Shown here: positions 22,972 through 34,483 of the stretch, in pieces
How the letters are laid out: each line of letters opens with the position of its first letter
Position numbering within the stretch: the stretch's first letter is position 1
DNA from: Symsagittifera roscoffensis
Taxonomy: Eukaryota; Xenacoelomorpha; Acoela; Convolutidae
DNA: 58,156 bases
Assembly (NCBI RefSeq): GCF_963678635.1
Contig: NW_026971125.1
Span: forward strand, 1-58,156
Reading direction: 5' to 3'
Program-made: the position numbers and the translations under genes
The notes under the pieces: model-generated
Database searches by the model: none
Told to the model about the DNA's origin: nothing
What the model saw: the letters and a program-made list of their open reading frames with translations, nothing else

Positions 22972-24892
22972 CCCTGGTACACAAACATCTTTTTGACTAT
23001 CCTAGAACATTGCATCTGAATACTCAATAGTAAAACAGGGCAAAACGTCTGAGTTAATGACTATCTCAGAAAAGGCATACACATAGCCATCAAATTTTAA
23101 AATTTATCACTGAAATCATAAACTGTTCATCTTTAACCTTAGTAAAACCTATTTTGTAGCTTACTGTATTTCCCTGAGTAATTGAACCCCCCTCATATGG
23201 TGCATGAAATACTACTCAAGTTGACAGACAATTCTGCAAGCGATTCAATAATGCGATGAAATGTTTCTCTGAAGAAAGTCTTCTAAAGTCAACTATAGAG
23301 CGCAAACAGCCAATCACAGAAGCATTCGTCATTTTAAAGTACGCCAAAATGAGTGAGTTGGAACTCTTAAATAATTTATTTGGCAAATTTAGCGAATGAA
23401 CAAATTTGAATGAAACCAAATACACATGAAAATTTTTTTTATTTGACTTCCCTGGTTTTACCCATCGATTTCTTCCAATAAGCAAGCTGAATCGAGTAAA
23501 ACTCAAAGAATGATTGTCGACATTTTATAGATCATTTCATCCCTCGTTCCTCGTACTTGAAGACTCAGAATAAAATACGACAAAAAAGAACGTGTGTGGA
23601 TTCGATGGAACTTAGATGCAACGATATAAAGTGTCTCTGTAGTAAACATTCTGCCTTAAAGATTAAAAAAAAAACAGTTTGGAGGCAAACGGATGGCAAA
23701 ATATCAACAACTAAATGATGAGGCCGTCCTCTTGAAGAAAGCAAATAAAAAATTTTAAACTATTAACCACACTTTTACAACTCATGGGCAAACTAAAAAA
23801 GGACTGAGCTATTTTTACACTACGTGTGAAGTTGATTCCGATGGGATACAAACTTACTCTCTCGGTTTTTGAAAATCAATAGAAAACATTTGGATACGAT
23901 GCAAAAATACTCAGTTTTAAATGTGGATAATTTTGAGAGGACGACATATCAATTACGTTGAGCATCAATTGTTTTTTGAAAATTTACAAACCTGAAGCAT
24001 TGTGGATGCTGTGCCCTAAACATGGATCTTAACCTTTAAGTTCTTAATCTACATTTTACATACCATCAAAAATTAACAACTAGATAATGCGTACTAAAAA
24101 ACTGGCAAAGTTTTAAGAAGTTTAAGATACAAAATATCAATTTTTATACCATTCTTGGCAAGATGCACAAAGTTCATAAGCCATATCTTAATGGACTTTA
24201 GACTCTATGCTCTATCTTTTCACACAGCAAAAAATTTGAGCTAAGAGTAATCCTAAATAAAAAGTAGATACAATCTCAATCTTATTACATGGGAGTTTTG
24301 AGCGCCAGGATTTTTGACTGTTCCCTACAATAATACCAAAAAAATGTATATTTATTCTTCATCATACTAAAGAGAGTATTTTCCCGGAAATTTTTAGCTT
24401 ATCTTGAAACTTTCGGGTCAGCATACCCCCTCCTGTTGACCGGCCCCAAGATATACTATTGTCTACTATACAAAAAATCGGCCGAAACTTCAGAACAATC
24501 AATTTTCTGGTCCTTTACAAAATAATTTTTTCTCGTCGGAACATTTAATGCTACTTGCATTTACTTTTTGCATAATTGCTAAGTCAGTTTTTTAGGGTCA
24601 AACTGATTTGCTGCGACAAAAGTAGTAGCAAAGCGGAAAACCGTGTCCCTTTGTCGTGAGGAAGAAGCTCTGAGGCATGGCGACAGTTTGTTATAAGTGG
24701 ATATTGGTCACAAGCTACAATTGGTCGCAAGTAGAAAAGTGACAATTTGTCTCATGGCAATTTAATCAGGATTCTTTCCACAGTAGTTCCGTGAAACAAC
24801 ACATATTGAATCCTACACTCGCTAAGATATGTCCGTTTCGTTGCTGTGCATTGCTAAGTCAATCTATTTTGAATTACTCAAATAATAACTAT
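22972..24892. repeat. Repeat X, copy lying between the left element's 5' LTR and leader
   Basis: Near-identical to 3155-5075. It sits where the right element has its PBS and early leader. The junction at 22971/22972 falls at CTGG, which is also present in the corresponding right-element leader (AGCTGG on the opposite strand, ~39121), so a microhomology-mediated join is possible. It includes the third copy of the 96-codon ORF (23216-23506). Confidence 0.85.
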
Positions 24893-25302
24893 TGAGTTAA
24901 GACTGGAGTGTATAACTCATAGAGTAATTTCGGATAGGGTACACCGTCTGCTCGTCACGCTATCTTATTTTCGGCCGGATAGATTCGTGCAACTTCTTAG
25001 TCTAATACCGATCCTAATCTTACTCTTATACTATCTAGTCTCAGGTTGTTTAACTAGTCTCTGCTAGGCTCAATAGATCTAGGGTATACTGGTTTATTGC
25101 GGCTGCTGAAGTGCTCGGGAGAGTCCAACTAATTTCTAAGTTAAATTCAAATCTCTCTGGTGCTGAAATTACAAGTAACTTCAGCACTTACAAATAAGTG
25201 GGTTGTTAGTTAGATGGATCATGATTGGTTAATATTAAATACTTTACATTGGTAAAACATTTAATTTATCCAATCATAAAATATAGTTTAGATCAGGTTC
25301 CA
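24893..25302 (-). repeat. 5' LTR of left element (410 bp)
   Basis: Identical by eye to 5076-5485 and with the same TG...CA ends. It is bounded by CTAT on both sides, the inner CTAT coming from the duplicated X. Confidence 0.95.
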
Positions 25303-25306
25303 CTAT
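25303..25306. repeat. Target-site duplication CTAT (left element, 5' side)
   Basis: Matches CTAT at 5072-5075. Confidence 0.75.
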
Positions 25307-26488
25307 ACCAAACTGCTCTCTGACGAATTGTCGTTTCTTAAAATACCGCCAATTGTCGCTTGCGACGAATTTTCGCTTGAGACAAGTTTTCGCCTCACAA
25401 TCTCTGAATCTCCCATTTGAAGCGGTTACAGTCTAGATCCTCCAACATATACAGTGAATGTACAGTCTAGATCAAATATGAATCTTGTGGCCAAGATTCG
25501 CTGTTGACTGTACACAACTATCATAGCAAACTCAGAAAAAAACAGCAATGAAAGCTTTATTTTTGATATTTACAAAGCAGGTAAAAAATAATCGAGACCT
25601 TCACTCTTGTAAATTTCGAAATGTCGAAATGATGAGTAGTTTCCGAATGATAGATATCATATAATTGTAGTTGGTTCTATACAACAGCGTTACTTTTTTG
25701 TGACCTAGTTAAATATTTCCATTATTACGAAAATATTTTGTTGTTTACGACTTTAAAATTCGGAATATGTTTCAAAAAATGAGCTCGTTTTTCTCCGTTT
25801 TCTTCTGCAAGGAGTGGAAATATTCAACTAGATCGTTTTCTTCTCTTATAAAATCAAATTGTATGTCTATGTACACTTCAGAGGACTCGCTTCGGAGTTA
25901 GTCGTGTGATGACGTCATCTCCTCAAGTCTAGATTCCGAAATTATCGGAGGGACCGCTGCTCAGTCTTTGGTAGTTGGCTTGGATCTAAAACAGTTATCA
26001 TCTATGATCTTAGAAAAAAAATTATCGAAAACCGGGTATTTAAGAACCATGCTTAATAAACAGCATGGATGTTCCAATCATAAATGAATCTGAAATAATT
26101 TTATACAAAAAAGTGATTCCTGCTCTTATAACTCCTAGCTATCAACTTAACACCAAAAATTTTCACTCTCTGCCATTTAACACTTCAGCCATTTAACACC
26201 ACTAAATTTTAACACTTTTCGGTTTAAGGTTGCCGGGGGGCGCGCTACGCGCTTGTCGCTGCTTTGCGGCGATAACCAGCTCTAGTTTTCGTATAACGTC
26301 CTACCCTCTTATAACTTATTTGAAAAATTTATTAAGCAATTTATTAAAAATGGATCATTTGGAATTTTCAAAAACGTGGATTCATAGACTGCATAGAATT
26401 GAAAACTAGGTGCATGACTGAATCGTTATTTATCATTTCCAATTTGATATGTTTTTCGAATAAGTGAATAATCGAGCATTTGCTATAC
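25307..26488. other. Intronic or downstream host sequence
   Basis: No exon recognised. It contains a 12-bp CRE-like palindrome GATGACGTCATC (25908-25919), a run of TTTAACAC repeats (~26150-26215) and a short GC-rich patch (~26229-26277) with GCGCGC/GCGCTT and GTCGC/GCGGCGA self-complementary pieces. These look like fragments of a mobile element. Confidence 0.4.
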
Positions 26489-26613
26489 CTTGTTTCGTCG
26501 ACACAAGAACAGTCCCCCCACCACGATCAGAGACAGCATAGCCCCCACACTGAAGACACAGGCCAGGGCAGTGGTGAAGGGGGAGTAGTTGTTGTTGATG
26601 GGACTCCTCGCGA
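26489..26613 (-). CDS. ZP-domain gene, exon encoding the transmembrane segment
   Basis: The acceptor TTTACAG and donor AAG|GTATAG bound 125 nt. The reading frame, entered in phase 1, encodes a hydrophobic membrane helix (ALACVFSVGAMLSLIVVGG) followed by CRRNK, a typical stop-transfer sequence. It fits the phase of the preceding exon and ends in phase 0, so a further exon for the cytoplasmic tail is expected at lower coordinates. None is visible before the left element at 25302. This exon identifies the protein as type I membrane-anchored. Confidence 0.75.
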
Positions 26614-27135
26614 CTGTAAACAAGTAGAAAAATTTACAAAAAGCTCAGTTGAAATTTAGACGATTTTTTAAGTTCAACCAAATTTCTCTTTTTGCTTTTC
26701 CAAAACAACGAAACGTAGCCGAAAAAATGTGAAAGGTTCTCAGAGAATTTTTTTGCTAAGTTGAACCAAAACTGGGACAAATTTGTAACTCTTGGGATTT
26801 CGTTTGCATTACTGGCGCAGATATTGCCTCCCTTAGAAAAATTTAGGTGTTATATAATAAAAAATGAGACTCCCTAAATTGTAGTTGCTCGTGAACATCA
26901 GATTGATTACAAAAACAGGAGCTACGTATGCCCAAAAATGCAACTTATGACCAAAGCTAAAACTTAATTATTAAATGCTTCGAAATGTCAGGGTTTTCTG
27001 TGCTCTTTATAAATTTATCATAATGTAATTTCTATAATTTCTACTTTACGATTTTTAGCTCGGTGCAACGAGACACGAAACAAAGAAGAATGGATGCCGT
27101 AAAAACAGGAGACTTGATGCCGAGTGTTTACTAAC
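26614..27135 (-). other. Intron of ZP-domain gene
   Basis: GT-AG intron (donor GTTAGT, acceptor TTTACAG). No other feature seen. Confidence 0.65.
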
Positions 27136-27276
27136 TCTGCAGCTCCTCCACTTCCCTCCTCATCACCACAATGGGGGGAGAGGTCACCAGTTTGGCCTCT
27201 TGTTCAGACCTCAGAGCAGCCGACTGATGATTCGCCAGTGCGCCAAGTGCACGTCGCTGTCGTTTTGTAGTGCAAG
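27136..27276 (-). CDS. ZP-domain gene, exon with furin cleavage site
   Basis: Bounded by acceptor CTGTTTTAG and donor A|GTTAGT (141 nt, phase 1 to 1). It encodes the last ZP cysteine followed immediately by TTKRQRRAL. RQRR is a consensus furin site in the place where ZP proteins are normally cleaved between the ZP module and the membrane anchor. The remainder is a charged stalk rich in Ala, Glu and Arg. Cleavage would release the ectodomain for polymerisation, as known for the family. Confidence 0.8.
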
Positions 27277-27676
27277 CTAAAACAGAGAAGAAATCAGTTG
27301 ATATCAAACGAAATGTGTTGCTCATTTAAAGAGGAGATGGCACAGTTATATTGCTTGATCAAAAAACCTGAATGGCAGATTTTCTTTTTTCTTCAGTTTT
27401 TGTTTCGACGAACTTTTGAAAAGTTTCACAGAGCTACTGAACTAAAAATCCTGATTAATTCGCCTTGCGACGAATCACCGCATCAACGAAAAGTGGTTTC
27501 GGCGAAAAGGTATCACCAGAAAAATGGTTTCCAGGTTACTCCCTGCTACAACTTTACGCAGTTATAATCTGCTTTTAACTTGTTCCTATTTAATGTAACT
27601 GGTTATTACCCGTTTGCTTTTTTCACTTATTGTTTCTGGTATTTGTTTAGTTCCAGTTATTAATTCTGGTTATTAC
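27277..27676 (-). other. Intron of ZP-domain gene
   Basis: GT-AG intron with donor GTAATA. Nothing else recognised. Confidence 0.65.
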
Positions 27677-27855
27677 TTGGGAGATCGCAGGCTGTGGTGT
27701 CTTCGGGGGGACAGGCGAGTACAGTGCAGTGCAGGTAGACGGTGTTGGTGGTGACTGCACCATTAAGATACCATCCAAATGCCATGAACTGGAAATACTC
27801 CATGTCAACAGAGGGGCTGGCAACTCGCTGGAACGTGGAGTCAGTATCAGGACAA
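27677..27855 (-). CDS. ZP-domain gene, ZP-C exon with the HC...C...C cysteine cluster
   Basis: Bounded by acceptor CGTTTTAG and donor AA|GTAATA (179 nt, phase 2 to 1). It encodes CPDTDSTF, then MEYFQFMAFGW and VYLHCTVLACPP, followed by another Cys (TACDLP). The aromatic strand before V-Y-L-H-C-x-V-x-x-C is the signature of the C-terminal half of ZP domains. Confidence 0.85.
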
Positions 27856-29242
27856 CTAAAACGACACACAATTTTCCTATCATTGAATCATAACCCATAA
27901 GCCATAACTTTTGAAGCTTTTTTCGTCAAGTCATAACTTTGTCAATTTTAAAGCTTGACCGTCATAGGCCAACTAGGTTCCAACTTTTCATTTTCAACCT
28001 GGTAATTAAACAACAAAATTCTTCAACTTTTTTTAGTCGGAAACAACAGTCACGGAACATATAAGATCTAAGCTTGTAATATTTTCATTTCATCGATCAC
28101 ATGAACGAAAATTTCTTCGTTTTTTTTTCGATTTCTATGCAATATTTAATACATAGGGTTAAACAATGAGAAATTTTTGAACTAACTTTTGGTCAATTGC
28201 TCTGTTCAAAAAACGGTTAGACCTAATGGTTTTCTGATCTTCAATGATATATAGTGATAAAGAAAAAAAAGAGAAAACAACTAGGTTCTAAACATTTAGT
28301 GCTAAAGCCTAGCTTTTCCGCGTAGCAAATTGTGTATTCTATATTGTACCAATTAGCAAACATAGTTTAGTATATGATCTTTCGAAGAAAAATGTTCAAA
28401 AGTTTCAAGATAAAATGGGTAAGTTGATTCACACAACTGCTTCAGCTTAGCTTGTTCACACCCTAATCCCCCAAGTCCCGGTTTAAGACGACGCTACACG
28501 CAATTCTCCACATTGTATTTCTGAGAATCGCTTCTGATAGAATTGTTCAATTTACATGTGTTATAATGCTCATTTTTCGTCTAAGTACTTTGTCGTCTTA
28601 ATATAAAGTTGTCTTTTTACCTAGCACCCACTTCTGATTGTTCACTCCTTCTTACCGCGGGAACTCGCAAACTTTAAAATTCTAAAGGGATCCCAGCGAA
28701 ATTTGTGCTTTGCGAAAAACAAGTCTCCCGATGTTTTTGTGCAATGATGCAACATTCTGTCGGATAGTTTTCATGCTAGAATCAAATCTGCAAACAGATA
28801 GTTAGTTATTCTGTAGTCTTTAAAACCAATAGACACAGAAGGAAAAATTATTATATGCTCTGCTACACTTTTTCAATTTAAAGGTTTAAAGTAGTAAAAA
28901 GTAGATCAATACTTTGCCGTAATTGCAACAGGCTTGTTGATTTTTTAGGAAAAAATTGGCTAGAGATTGTCTTTTTAGATACACTGTTTTTGTAAGCACG
29001 GAAAAAATGTTTTAAAATATCTGTTATTGTTGATTTTGTTCTAAATTCAATGCTAATCTCTCAAACTTTGTCTCTTGATTGATGCAAATTAAAAAAAGGG
29101 TCAATTTGTTGTCAAATATGGTCAAGTTAAACCGGATCGGTGCATATTGGCTTTTTGAAGGAAAAATATCCAAACATGAACAAGAAACTGTAACGGTTTA
29201 TCATTAACGGATAATTGGATTATAAACTGATCTAATACTGAC
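27856..29242 (-). other. Intron of ZP-domain gene
   Basis: 1.4 kb AT-rich intron with GTCAGT donor and TTTTAG acceptor. No other feature recognised. Confidence 0.6.
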
Positions 29243-29407
29243 AAGTCGGTTTCGAGTGCAAATCGGGTAGGGTCGTCGGGGTCCGAAGTCTGGGTAGCCC
29301 AGCAGTCGCTCGTCACGACAGTGTATCCGTTCACAAGAGTGTCGTCTTGGAAAGTGACCCGAACATTCAAGTCCGAGTTGAGTATAGTTGTCGGCACCTC
29401 GTTGCCG
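29243..29407 (-). CDS. ZP-domain gene, ZP-C exon with DCWAT motif
   Basis: Bounded by acceptor CTGTTTAG and donor TT|GTCAGT (165 nt, phase 2 to 2). It encodes a strand-rich segment followed by SDCWATQTSDPDDPTRF. CWAT followed by a short Asp/Pro loop is one of the best conserved motifs of ZP domains. Confidence 0.85.
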
Positions 29408-29961
29408 CTAAACAGAACAATAACTTCCGCTCTAACAGCAGATTATATTTTTATACAGGTGTCTCCAAAAAAGGATCCAAAATTCATGAAATGAGCAACA
29501 CATCTTTAGCAACAGACGATACAGAGTTTCTATTGTTCAAGCATTTTTCTTCATCTGTTTTCTGAACTTCATTCCCCAAGTTCAACGAGCATTTCACTAC
29601 AGTGGGAATTTTGAGTTGCTAAGTATGTGTGTGTGCAACATTTCATGAAAACCCTCCGGTTTAGTGTTGAGATATTTCGGTTGGGATCCTTTTTTGGGAT
29701 ACCCAGTATAGAACAAAACTGTGTAGAATCTAAGGTTTTGTCAATACAAATGACAAGTTGGACCGAACTGTTGATTTTCCAATTTCTCCCAAAACACCAT
29801 GAAGACCCAAATTTGTCAAATTTTAGCAAATAATTTCGAAAACTTGCTAAAGAGGAACCGAATCTACGGCAAGTTAGCAAGATCACAGGATAATAAAAAA
29901 AAGTTGACATAGATGAAATATTGACATAGATGTTAAGGATTGTAATAAAGCAGCCACTTAC
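29408..29961 (-). other. Intron of ZP-domain gene
   Basis: GT-AG intron with strong donor GTAAGT. The ORFs inside it lack other support. Confidence 0.65.
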
Positions 29962-30124
29962 GTGTAGAAGCTGGAGAAGTCACTGCTCCTGGCAACCTCC
30001 ATTTTGTAAGTGAACTCGTTCTTTCCGCTTGCGGAGATGCCCGGCTCCGCTGTGACTGAGAACTCAGACGAGACGATGTCTGAGGCGTTGTAGTAGCAGA
30101 AAGCAGACGCCTCCCATGCGGATC
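29962..30124 (-). CDS. ZP-domain gene, linker/ZP-C start exon
   Basis: Bounded by acceptor CCGTTAAG and donor AC|GTAAGT (163 nt, phase 1 to 2). It encodes FCYYNASDIVSSEFSV, matching the C-x-Y start of the ZP-C half, with a potential N-glycosylation site (NAS). A Ser-rich strand segment follows. Confidence 0.8.
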
Positions 30125-33100
30125 CTTAACGGAGAATACTTCGACTAATCATTCTGACATCAAACATGCCAAGTTGCGAACCATTCGATTAAAATTTTTG
30201 TCACGTGTTGTTGTAAACTCAAAAAGTGGAAAGTAACTGAAAAAAAAAAAAAAAAAAACTAAAGTGTATGATGATATTTTCAAAGCTTCTTTAAAAACGC
30301 GTGCGAAAAGTTAGATGTGGTATCCTATCCTTTTAAACCTTGATTCGGATTTTACAAAGATATTTCACAAATTTTCTGTCAGTTGCGAGGAGAAACGACA
30401 CAAGTTTCAAGATCTGTTTGAAGACTCAATATCTGCTAGCTTATTTTAGCCTAAATATAATTTAAATCATCAAAGGTGATTTTGAAACATCGCATGAACA
30501 AAGAATGCTGCGGAAAAATTAAATTCCAAGAGTTTGTTCTTAAATTTTTTTAGATTTGGGCAACAAATACTGTGGTTGTGTAATAGTGTAGATTATGTAA
30601 ATTTCGGATAATTCTGAACGGTTCTGATTCAAGTATAGGAAATTTATTTAAGTAGATCTTGCAAACTATCGACTCAATTGATTCGCAATAGAGTACAGTA
30701 AAAAAGTAAGGCCGCTTCGAAAAAGGAGGATATACCAAATTCATCTACGGAATTCACTAGCTATTTCCAACTTACCATTTCAGAGGTTATAGATACATTT
30801 TTGAATCCGAAAAATCAAGTTTTTATTCACATACTGTTTCGTATAAAATAATTATTTGTTCACAATTTCTAAAAAAACATAGATTATTTTCAAGCCTTTT
30901 TTTTAATAGTGAGAGGTCTGCATTGGTTAATATGCTATATAGTAAAAAGAATTAATAGCAAAAATAAGCTGAGGAATATCTTGATTAGGAATTCAGACTG
31001 AAATTTAATGTGAAAGTGCTTCTCGACACTGATACATTTAAAAAAAAATTTAAATCGAAATCACGGCTATATCTTCTTGGAGGATCTAAAAGCCACCAAA
31101 AATTGTTAGTGCAACAACAAATTTCTACCAAATATACATAGCCGTTTTTTATTTTTGTTTGAGTTTGTCTGTTTTTACCACTTAGCTCTTTTTTTTCAAT
31201 TGATGTTTTGTACAAGTGGCTACATTTCCACTTTTCTTGTCTGATGTAAGTTTGGGTAATCTGCTTTAACTAAGAATTCCCTGATTTTTCAAATCAATGG
31301 GGGCCAAGGTTGTTCGAATAATTGCTTACAAACTATGTGTTTCTTTTATAATCTCCTGTAAAAAATGCTAGCCCCGCGTAAATCTCTTGGTCTTTTCGCT
31401 GTTACTCTCACTTCTTCTTAAAATCAATCGAACACGCGTGGACTTAAGGAGCCCGCAAATTTTTATTCAATCAACACACGTAACACGTAAGGTAAATCAG
31501 GTTAATGCAATTATCAAGTAATGACAAAATAATTTGCTAGAGCTCGTAATAAGGAATTAACTCTGGTTTAATAATATAACGATCTCACAGTTCAATTTAG
31601 GAGGGTTCTCCTAACTCTTTTGTCTCTTAAGCAACCCAAGAAATCAATCTCTAAAATTAACCATTTTCTCAAGCTTTTAGAATAGGTTCCCACTTCAATC
31701 CAAACCCAGATTAACAGTCAGGCTACACAAGCACTTAGTGTTATTCTCTCAAAATTTATTATCGGAACTATCAACTTCTCTCGGTTTTGGTTTTTTCTCT
31801 CTCTTCTAAAAGCCGCGTACCAATCCCCCCACAGGTATGTCTATTTGTACACCGGTATAATTAAATAACTTCCTCCCATATAAGTCCCGACCTTCGCTGC
31901 GGTGCATTCAACGTCCGTCCTGTAGGCCAAAGGTTCCCTTAGGTACACCAGTTCTAAAGGCTAATCTCCCAGTGGCTATTCAGATTGCTTCAGTAAATAT
32001 TCAGTAAATATTACGTCCATCTGAACCTCAGCTAAAGTTCGCGTTTAAATGGCAGCAATCCCAAGGTTTTATTTGGTTTTTCTCACACATATTTCTTCCC
32101 CAACCTCCCCCCCCCCCCACAGCAGGTAAGGAACCCACGAATCTGCTTAAGTCCCTGCTCATAGAGGTCCAAAAAATCTGACCTGTGATCTATTCCAGTT
32201 TCAGTTGCCTAGCCCTTAGGGAAAAGCCGTTCCTTCTCCTGGGGTCCGATCCAGCCAATAAACAACCCCCCCCCCCGAAGCTAATAATATATCCAGTCAC
32301 CCCATATTACTCTGATGAATTAGCTCTCATTATTTTTGCACTTGTGCACCAATAAATCTGTGATTACTTTGGCAGCACATTCAAATATCTACTCCTAGTC
32401 CAATAGTCAAGCTATGGCTGATTGTAGTGTTTACTAGGTCCCTTCTTGTTAATTCCAATATTCTATGATATTTTATGAAGGACTGGATTTTCTATTAACT
32501 CTTTCCAATCCCGTATCTAAGTTTTTGCTAGTCCCCCACCCATAAAAGAGTTCCATTTTCTTCCACATCCAGGATACTCTTGGGGAATCAGCATTGTCGC
32601 TAGGTATTTTTTCGTGTTTTTCCGAGCCGATCTGGGGGGTAAAAATTCCAAGGATCAATTAAGGGACCCCACCTGCCAAGTTCATTCATACCCCATTAAT
32701 AATCCCCGAGTTATCACTTTTCAAAGGCTCATTCTCACTTTTACCGGGGATTGGCTATTAACACCGGAAGGAGTCAACGGAGAAGGTTTGTTTACCGGAC
32801 GTTTTTTTTCCAGGGCTTGGGTCTACTACACAGTAACACCATAAAATCAAAACGCCCTTGCTCATTATTTTCCGCAAATTGCCTATTTCCGGTCCCAGGG
32901 GTACTTTTTCCAGTGCTAATAACTTCCGGTCGGACCATCGGATTCGGTCTAAACTCAAACGCCATGCTTGTCTTACCACTACCTACCAACCCTCCAAGTT
33001 TCCGCTTCCTAGGACTACCACGGTTCAAAAAATATCTTCAGAAAGCCAAAGGGGGGTTTATTTGCACAAGCTATTAAATCGGATGTAGGTGTCCGAAGGG

Positions 33101-34360
33101 TCTGGGGTTTTAAACTTAGGCTTCCCTCAACTACGGCTTCCATATAATAAGTTTTGGGGTCGATCTTATTGCTAGATACCGAGTCCTAATAGGGCAATTG
33201 GCACTTCCGGGAACCGTTATTAATCGGCCCCAGGAGTCCCCCGGGTCCAGGGTTTTGCATGCCCGGGTCAAATCATCTCTAGTATCCCTCCTGTGAATTT
33301 CACAATGATCCGACCCGGAGGGGGGAGTTAGCACATTCTATCCCTCCTCCAGGTTTCCTCCAAAGACAGGACTAATTCCTCAGAGCTTGGGCTTTTTTGA
33401 GCTTAATGCTTTATTTTTCCGACTTTCGATACGAAAGTAACGGAATATTTGTGCTCGGGTGGGTTTTTTTTTCTTCAGACAAGTTTCGACTTTTTTACCA
33501 GCCATTTTTGACGGAATTTTTTTTATCATTCGAAAGCTATTGTTGTCCTGAGCCCAAATTTGAAAAGATATTTCACCTGTGATCATTTTTCGTAAAGTTA
33601 TGGGGGTTTAAAGATTGCCATTTTGGTAAATTTGGGACAATTAACGCGCGATATATTTCGCGCTATTAACGCGTAAGCGGAGATTTAATCCGTCTTAAAA
33701 TCGTTCCAAATTGGTTAAAAGAAGCTTTATTGCTATAATTGATTGGTTACAAGGAGAGATATCTATCCTTTTGTACTTGATATGGCGTGTGGGGGATGAT
33801 TTTCATTAAAAAATTCAAATTTTAGAAGAAAAAAAAATGTTTTTATTTTATTTTATTTCTTACGTATATTTTTTGACGTTGTTACTGCTCCATAAAACCT
33901 TAAAAGGCAGTCGAAACATTCAGGGCTTCGCCCTAATACGAGCAGTCTTGTTTACCTTTCTATTTGTCGAGTTGGCTAACCAATCTCACTAGCATACTCC
34001 TATTGTGTGTATTTTAACATGATTGTAACCCTTACTGTAACAAAGAGATTTAACCCTTTGTTTTCTGGCTAAGAGGGTAAGCATCTTAGATTAAGTGAGG
34101 TGTGAGCGAATTGTTTTTTATTCAATTCTACATCTGAGAAAACGAGTTGAAAAACCGAGCTTTAATTAATTTCAAATTCCCGATACAAAAAAGATCATTA
34201 ACACTGAACACGCATCCTAAACACTTCATGGAAGCTAGACGTCATTTAGCTTCTGAAAAACGCACTTGTTTATGTACGTGTTTTTCCTCATAGCTTAATT
34301 TAGTCATTTAGTTATCGGGTTATCAACTCATTACACTGCCACTTTAAAATTATAACTAAC
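30125..34360 (-). other. Large 4.2-kb intron with a GC-richer insert
   Basis: Contains a 20-nt poly(A) run near 30240. A block at about 31340-33400 is clearly richer in G and C, with long C runs (~32107, ~32266). The block has short ORFs on both strands but none continuous or recognisable, so it is probably an old unidentified insertion. Confidence 0.5.
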
Positions 34361-34483
34361 CAGCGCGACTGATAACTGCTCCGTTTTGTCCATTAAAAGT
34401 TCCGCCGACTCCTCCTCCGGCTCCGTCGTCGCGTTCTCGGGTCACCACCTGCCAGTACACTGTGGCATGGTCGAAGAAGGGAG
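34361..34483 (-). CDS. ZP-domain gene, end of ZP-N exon
   Basis: Bounded by acceptor TTTTTCTAG and donor G|GTTAGT (123 nt, phase 1 to 1). It encodes DHATVYWQVVTRE, a Gly-rich loop, and GAVISRAG. The V-Y strand and the final I-S-R strand fit the last strands of the ZP-N half. Confidence 0.8.

Larger units (their letters stand above)
5076..25302 (-). mobile_element. Left giant Ty3/gypsy-like retroelement with env and accessory ORFs, rearranged
   Basis: Read on the minus strand: 5' LTR (24893-25302), an intruding copy of repeat X (22972-24892), leader, 155-aa ORF, Gag, Pol, two small membrane ORFs, an ATG-less ORF, env, a 599-aa ORF, a 3' region and the 3' LTR (5076-5485). The LTR pair is identical by eye and flanked by CTAT, so insertion was recent. 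Compared with the right copy it lacks the first ~537 nt after the 5' LTR (PBS, early leader, 77-aa ORF) and has a 1-nt deletion in the gag-pol frame near 18711. It is therefore probably unable to move by itself, although most ORFs are open. The X-LTR duplication could be a real rearrangement between a provirus and a solo-LTR allele, or an assembly artefact. Confidence 0.9.

Noticed and set aside
22975-25302. A long (~2.3 kb) LTR for the left element, made of the 410-bp LTR plus repeat X
   Set aside because: A CA end exists at 22975, but the long form has no matching target duplication at 3158 and no PBS after it. The short LTR has TG...CA ends and matching CTAT, and the right element uses the short form with AAGT.
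32792-33028. P-loop-like sequence (GLVGSGKTS) on the minus strand
   Set aside because: The surrounding frame is full of stops and no other ATPase motif follows. Probably chance.
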